The notes beneath the pieces are model-generated. The model ran no database searches. It saw only the letters and a list, made by a program, of their open reading frames with translations, and was not told the origin of the DNA. The position numbers and the translations under genes were made by a program. 64,000 nucleotides of DNA from Niallia sp. FSL W8-0635 (lineage in GTDB: Bacteria > Bacillota > Bacilli > Bacillales > Cytobacillaceae), in NCBI RefSeq assembly GCF_038007965.1, contig NZ_JBBOYD010000001.1, positions 3,636,501-3,700,500 of the forward strand. The letters are read 5' to 3'. This document shows, one piece after another, positions 60,237 to 64,000 of this stretch (position 1 is its first letter; each line of letters starts with the position of its first letter).

Positions 60237-60662
60237 TCATTTTTTGATTAGAACTGATAATTCCCCTTCAAAAACTTCTTCCTCTTTATCATTATACGTG
60301 CTAAGCAATACTGTAAGAATTCCAGTCGCACTTTTATTTTGCTTTTTTTCAAGAACTTTTACAATCGTATAGAGTTCATCACCTGGAAAAACTGGTTTTA
60401 AAAATTTTATATTATTCATTTCTGTTCCCGCAATGACATCTTCCCCATATTTCTCTTCTTCTACCCACAGCTTGAAAGAAATAGCTAAAGTATGTATTCC
60501 AGAAGCAATTATTCCATTAAATCTACCTTCCTTTGCTTTCTCTTCATTTACATGCAAATATTGAGGATCAAATTCTCCTGCAAACTTCATTATTTCTTCT
60601 TTTGTCACTTTAAAAGATTTTGTTTTAAAGCTTTGTCCTATTTTAAATTCGTCTAATTTCAT
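60237..60662 (-). CDS. MaoC-like hotdog dehydratase
   Basis: 141-residue hotdog-fold protein of the MaoC/R-specific enoyl-CoA hydratase group. The catalytic signature FDPQYLHVNEEKAKEGRFNG (Asp and His) and IIASGIHT are seen. It probably hydrates a trans-2-enoyl-CoA or similar thioester. GAGGG precedes the ATG. It lies 50 bases after merR on the same strand and shares its terminator. Confidence 0.9.
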   Translation of the reverse strand: MKLDEFKIGQSFKTKSFKVTKEEIMKFAGEFDPQYLHVNEEKAKEGRFNGIIASGIHTLAISFKLWVEEEKYGEDVIAGTEMNNIKFLKPVFPGDELYTIVKVLEKKQNKSATGILTVLLSTYNDKEEEVFEGELSVLIKK

Positions 60663-60712
60663 TCTAGCCCTCTTTTACTTTAGTTATATATTAGTCTCAC
60701 CTAAAAAAACCT

Positions 60713-61123
60713 TTAATTAAAACTACCTATTTTATTTCTTTTATGAATATCTTCCGTCCCAGCTTCAATAGCTGTCATATAGTAATTACACTTATGATTG
60801 ATGACATCCATTGTCTTCTTTAATTCTTCTAACTGTGCTTCTACAGCAGCTTTTCTCTCCAAGAACATAGCATATCTCTGTTGTAAAGTGGAGTCTCCTT
60901 CTGAACACCAAGTGATAAAACCTTTAATTTCTTTAATAGGCATCCCTGTAGATTTTAGACACTGGATGACTTTAAGTGATTCAATATCTGAGTCTTTAAA
61001 CAATCGAGTCCCATTAGAAGTACGTTCTACAAAAGGCATTAGTCCTTCCTTGTCATAGTAACGTAAGGCATAAACTGTTAGATTCAATTTCTTGGCAACT
61101 TCACTGATCGAATATGTATTCAT
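60713..61123 (-). CDS. MerR family regulator, AdhR-like
   Basis: 136-residue MerR protein: N-terminal winged helix (YSISEVAKKLNLTVYALRYY), a dimerisation coiled coil (about 80-115) and a short C-terminus with two cysteines (CLKSTG about 68 and CNYYM about 116). NmlR/AdhR relatives sense aldehydes and electrophiles by cysteine. Start at 61123; GGGGAGAAG lies upstream, and an extended start is less likely because it loses family alignment. A 19-bp-spacer promoter faces the divergent alcohol dehydrogenase. Confidence 0.9.
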   Translation of the reverse strand: MNTYSISEVAKKLNLTVYALRYYDKEGLMPFVERTSNGTRLFKDSDIESLKVIQCLKSTGMPIKEIKGFITWCSEGDSTLQQRYAMFLERKAAVEAQLEELKKTMDVINHKCNYYMTAIEAGTEDIHKRNKIGSFN

Positions 61124-61247
61124 CCTTGTATCTTCTCCCCCTTTAGATAGACATTTTGTTAACTCTATATTTAAGGAGCATCCTACCATGCTCCGTATGA
61201 CCTGTCAAAGCTTTAACTAAAAATCACTAAGGATAAAAACTTATCAC

Positions 61248-61278
61248 TTGACCTAGAGTTAACTATAGGGATTATTCT
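61248..61278 (+). promoter_or_regulatory. AdhR/NmlR-type promoter-operator of the alcohol dehydrogenase
   Basis: -35 TTGACC (61248-61253), 19-base spacer, -10 TATTCT (61273-61278). The spacer holds the dyad CCTAGAGTTAACTATAGG (61252-61269). The overlong spacer with an internal dyad is the hallmark of MerR-activated promoters. Confidence 0.88.
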
Positions 61279-61357
61279 AGATTTGGAAACTAAACAAAGA
61301 GAACAGATGCATCACGTGTTCATTCTCTTGTAAAAATTTATTTTTGGAGGTTTTACT

Positions 61358-62398
61358 ATGATCTCAGCTAAAGCAAGAGCAGTCTATGGTGCTGATAAAC
61401 CATTTCAAGCAACTGAAATTAAAAGGCGTGACCTAGACTTACATGATGTTCTAATCGAGATTAAATATGCTGGCATTTGTCATTCCGACATCCATACCGC
61501 GCATGGGGAATGGGGTCCTGTTAACTATCCTCTTGTCCCTGGACATGAGATTGCTGGAATTGTTACAGAGGTTGGTTCTGAGGTGACTAAATATAAAATT
61601 GGCGATCGTGTAGGCGTTGGATGTATGGTAGATTCATGTGGAAAATGCGAGAATTGCTTAAGCGGAGAAGAACAATACTGCCTGAAAGGAAATATCCCTA
61701 CATATGCTGGTGTAGATAAGTATGGAGAACCAACACAAGGTGGTTATTCTACCCACATTGTTGTAACAGAGGACTTTGTGGTTAGTATTCCGGATAATAT
61801 TGGACTTGATGCTGCAGCACCATTACTTTGCGCTGGTATTACAACCTATTCTCCATTAAATCACTGGGAAGCAGGTGCAGGCAAGAAAGTAGCGATTGTC
61901 GGCATGGGTGGTCTAGGACATATGGCTGTAAAAATTGCACATGCTATGGGAGCAGAAGTAACGGTTCTTTCGCAGTCATTGAAGAAAAAAGAAGATGGAA
62001 TAGCATTCGGTGCAGACCATTACTATGCTACAAGTGCCCCAGAAACATTTGAGAAACTTGCTGGAACATTTGACTTGATTCTCAATACTGTAAGTGCAAA
62101 AATCAACCTTGATGCATATTTTTCATTACTTACACTCGATGGTACGATGGTAAATGTGGGTGCACCTGGGGAACCATTATCTTTGAATGTACAATCACTA
62201 ATCGGGCATCGTCGTTCCTTTGCTGGTTCCTTGATTGGAGGAATCCGTGAGACACAGGAAATGTTAAATTTCTGTGCTCAACATAATATCGTTCCAAAAA
62301 TCGAAGTAATTTCAGCTGATCAAATTGATGAAGCATATGAACGTGTTTTAGCTTCAGATGTTAAATATCGATTCGTAATTGACACTAGTACAATATAA
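61358..62398 (+). CDS. adhA: zinc-dependent alcohol dehydrogenase, AdhA/YahK type
   Basis: Cinnamyl-alcohol-type medium-chain dehydrogenase that probably detoxifies aldehydes with NADPH. 346 residues. Catalytic zinc ligands Cys41 (GICHSD), His63-Glu64 (PGHE) and Cys158; structural zinc Cys94, 97, 100 and 108; cofactor motif GMGGLG at 182-187. Divergent from the MerR gene with an AdhR-type promoter, like adhR-adhA in B. subtilis. GGAGG precedes the ATG. Confidence 0.94.
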   Translation: MISAKARAVYGADKPFQATEIKRRDLDLHDVLIEIKYAGICHSDIHTAHGEWGPVNYPLVPGHEIAGIVTEVGSEVTKYKIGDRVGVGCMVDSCGKCENCLSGEEQYCLKGNIPTYAGVDKYGEPTQGGYSTHIVVTEDFVVSIPDNIGLDAAAPLLCAGITTYSPLNHWEAGAGKKVAIVGMGGLGHMAVKIAHAMGAEVTVLSQSLKKKEDGIAFGADHYYATSAPETFEKLAGTFDLILNTVSAKINLDAYFSLLTLDGTMVNVGAPGEPLSLNVQSLIGHRRSFAGSLIGGIRETQEMLNFCAQHNIVPKIEVISADQIDEAYERVLASDVKYRFVIDTSTI

Positions 62399-62412
62399 AA
62401 ATGATTAAATAT

Positions 62413-62453
62413 AAAAAATCGAGTAAATCCTAGTAATGGATTACTCGATTTTT
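62413..62453. terminator. bidirectional terminator
   Basis: Stem AAAATCGAGTAAATCC with a near-perfect complement and a short loop. Ends adhA (plus) and minJ (minus). Confidence 0.88.
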
Positions 62454-62461
62454 ATTAACCT

Positions 62462-63655
62462 TTAGACGGCTTCATTTCCATGTACTTTCTCGTCAGGAAT
62501 CAATAATAATCCTAATTCGTGATGATCCCCTTCATATAAAGCCCTTTGCACAAAACGAATTTCACCATTAGCATCAAATACTTCTAGTTTACAATGGGCT
62601 GAATTTTTTTGTAATGCTTTATATAACTGGTTTTTATCTTGAACTGGAATACTATTTACCTTAGAAATCATCTCACCAATTTCCAACTCCATTTTATCAG
62701 CTGGAGAATCTGGCACAATTCCTAATATTACTACCCCATTATTTTTTCTAGAAAAATAGAAAGATCTATTCTTTTCTTTGTTTTTCTGCTTGCTTGTAAT
62801 CCACTCTCGGCCAAGAATTGCTACTACGATTAAACCAATAGATGCAAGTGGATAGAAATAAGCTGCAGCTCCCCCTACTATAATGATAGAACCAAGAATA
62901 ATGATGTTTCTTCCCACATTTCTAATAGCAATAATAGGATGTTCCCCTTGAACTTCAATTTTTGATCCAATCAAGAAAGGAACCAAGAGAAGTGAATATG
63001 TTTGATTACCTACAGTAAACATTGGCCACCATTCAAACGGAATCGATAATACCCCTGAAGGAATAAATAAAAATACTGGTAAAATCCATGCTCTTTCTAA
63101 TAGATGGACACCAATAGCTTGACCACGTCTACTTTTCTTTAGCCTTGGTGAAGTTCCTTTCACTCCATTTTTACGAACGAATATTCCCTCGGAAATAATG
63201 AAAAATCCTAGTAGAATAACTGCAGTTGGAAATATATATTCGGATGAATTCAGATTACTTTTCGAAAACAAAAGATAATCCCAACCAAGGTAAAGAGAAA
63301 CACTACTAACAACTATTCCTAATCCAACTGAATATACAGGCGATAACATTCTCGTTTTTCCAATTAGCGCAAATACGATTGTAATAATCCCTGTAAAAAT
63401 TATAAATTCCATTGGAACTACTAAAACAAGTCCGATAGAAAGAACGGATACACAAAGTCCGACGATAATCCCCATTGGCAACAATTGTTTCAGTTCAAAA
63501 TAAGCGTTTTGTGCTCTTACCGTAAAATTTCTTCTTTCTTTTTTTACTCTAGCAACCCCTAAATAAGCAGCTAATAAAAACGATAAATAGAAAACAGGAT
63601 TCAAAAATAGCTTACCAAATCCTTTTAAAAGCTCGAGCAACCAATCTTGCCACAT
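62462..63655 (-). CDS. minJ: cell division topological determinant MinJ
   Basis: Membrane scaffold that links DivIVA to MinD and places the division septum. 397 residues: about seven membrane helices (from about 17 to 285) and a C-terminal cytosolic PDZ domain (about 300-375; VVILGIVPDSPADKMELEIG). B. subtilis MinJ (YvjB) has the same architecture. It is convergent with adhA. In B. subtilis minJ is near csbA, whereas here about 28 kb lie between them. Confidence 0.93.
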   Translation of the reverse strand: MWQDWLLELLKGFGKLFLNPVFYLSFLLAAYLGVARVKKERRNFTVRAQNAYFELKQLLPMGIIVGLCVSVLSIGLVLVVPMEFIIFTGIITIVFALIGKTRMLSPVYSVGLGIVVSSVSLYLGWDYLLFSKSNLNSSEYIFPTAVILLGFFIISEGIFVRKNGVKGTSPRLKKSRRGQAIGVHLLERAWILPVFLFIPSGVLSIPFEWWPMFTVGNQTYSLLLVPFLIGSKIEVQGEHPIIAIRNVGRNIIILGSIIIVGGAAAYFYPLASIGLIVVAILGREWITSKQKNKEKNRSFYFSRKNNGVVILGIVPDSPADKMELEIGEMISKVNSIPVQDKNQLYKALQKNSAHCKLEVFDANGEIRFVQRALYEGDHHELGLLLIPDEKVHGNEAV

Positions 63656-63828
63656 AAAACTTCCCCCATCCTTACATTAAGCTTCCCATCTATTTATTCC
63701 TTTTTTTAAGGAATTTAATCTTTTATAGTATAAATCTATTATATTCTACTAATATGGTAATAGAAAGACTATGTGGAAGAAATATTATCTCTTTTTGTAT
63801 CTATTAAATTTAGATTTTTATTTTTCAT

Positions 63829-63870
63829 AAATAAAGCCAACAACCTGATTTTTAAGGTCATTGGCTTTAT
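63829..63870 (-). terminator. transketolase terminator
   Basis: Outer stem ATAAAGCCAA/TTGGCTTTAT with an inner ACCT/AGGT pairing; U-rich tail on the minus strand. Confidence 0.78.
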
Positions 63871-63878
63871 ATTACTTT

Positions 63879-64000
63879 TTATTTTGTTTTTGCTATAGAA
63901 GCTTTAACTTTCGCTACTATATTGTCTACTGTAAATCCATATTCTTGGAATAGTTTATCCGCAGGTGCAGATGCTCCAAAATGATCAATTGTGATATGTT
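63879..64000 (-). CDS. tkt: transketolase, C-terminal end only
   Basis: Only the last 40 codons are in the window. The tail HITIDHFGASAPADKLFQEY followed by GFTVDNIVAKVKA is the conserved C-terminus of transketolase, the thiamine-dependent enzyme of the pentose phosphate pathway. The rest lies beyond the right edge. Stop TAA at 63881-63879, followed by a terminator. Confidence 0.93.
   Translation of the reverse strand, partial: HITIDHFGASAPADKLFQEYGFTVDNIVAKVKASIAKTK

Overview
The window is chromosomal DNA from a low-GC, endospore-forming member of the Bacillaceae. It carries the cggR-gapA-pgk-tpiA-gpmI glycolytic operon with a canonical CggR operator, clpP under a CtsR box, crh-whiA-yvcK-rapZ, the hisZGDBHAFI operon, hprK-lgt-ppaX, uvrBA and the cell-division gene minJ. 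Gene order broadly matches the trxB-to-minJ part of the Bacillus subtilis map, but several features (a eukaryote-like ProRS, adhE, DUF1657/DUF421 genes) point to a different genus, perhaps Niallia-like. I cannot fix the species from sequence alone.

Layout. 1-4800: glycolytic operon on the minus strand, ending inside gpmI at the window edge. 4880-7070: a decayed patch next to tRNA-Arg(CCG), with a broken tyrosine integrase, an intact orphan gene, fragments of other genes and a possible att-like repeat of the tRNA 3' end. 7355-11900: clpP (plus), then crh, whiA, yvcK, rapZ and a Nudix gene (minus). 12060-13000: a broken NERD-domain gene. 13230-16070: trxB and a TPR protein. 16390-23050: complete histidine operon with its own promoter and terminator. 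23290-28400: yvoF-like acetyltransferase, ppaX, lgt, hprK, yvlD, yvlB (with a sigma-W-like promoter). 28850-34300: uvrA, uvrB, csbA.

From about 34300 to 62400 lies an accessory block between csbA and minJ, which are close neighbours in B. subtilis. It holds an RsbR paralogue, an HD-GYP protein, bifunctional adhE with Rex/Fnr-type palindromes, a TetR-MMPL pair with tandem palindromes, a cation diffusion facilitator, proS with a T-box leader, part of a purine (ureide) catabolism set (pucG, an allantoate amidohydrolase, pucR, an NCS2 permease), malic enzyme, rpiA, a DUF1657-DUF1657-DUF421 set, a ZIP transporter, a lipoprotein fumarate-reductase-like flavoprotein with its own Rex/Fnr-type palindrome, and a MerR-MaoC unit divergent from a zinc alcohol dehydrogenase. 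minJ and the 3' end of a transketolase gene close the window.

How the parts work together. Glycolytic flux is sensed by CggR; HprK and Crh add carbon catabolite signalling; adhE and the surface fumarate reductase are both candidates for redox (NADH) control, which would couple fermentation and a fumarate electron sink. The purine genes would take up a purine base and recover nitrogen from allantoate. I saw no CRISPR array, no complete prophage and no recognisable complete defence system. The most unusual material is the decayed tRNA-Arg patch, the redox-operator set, the tandem operator/terminator palindromes and several intergenic repeat families.
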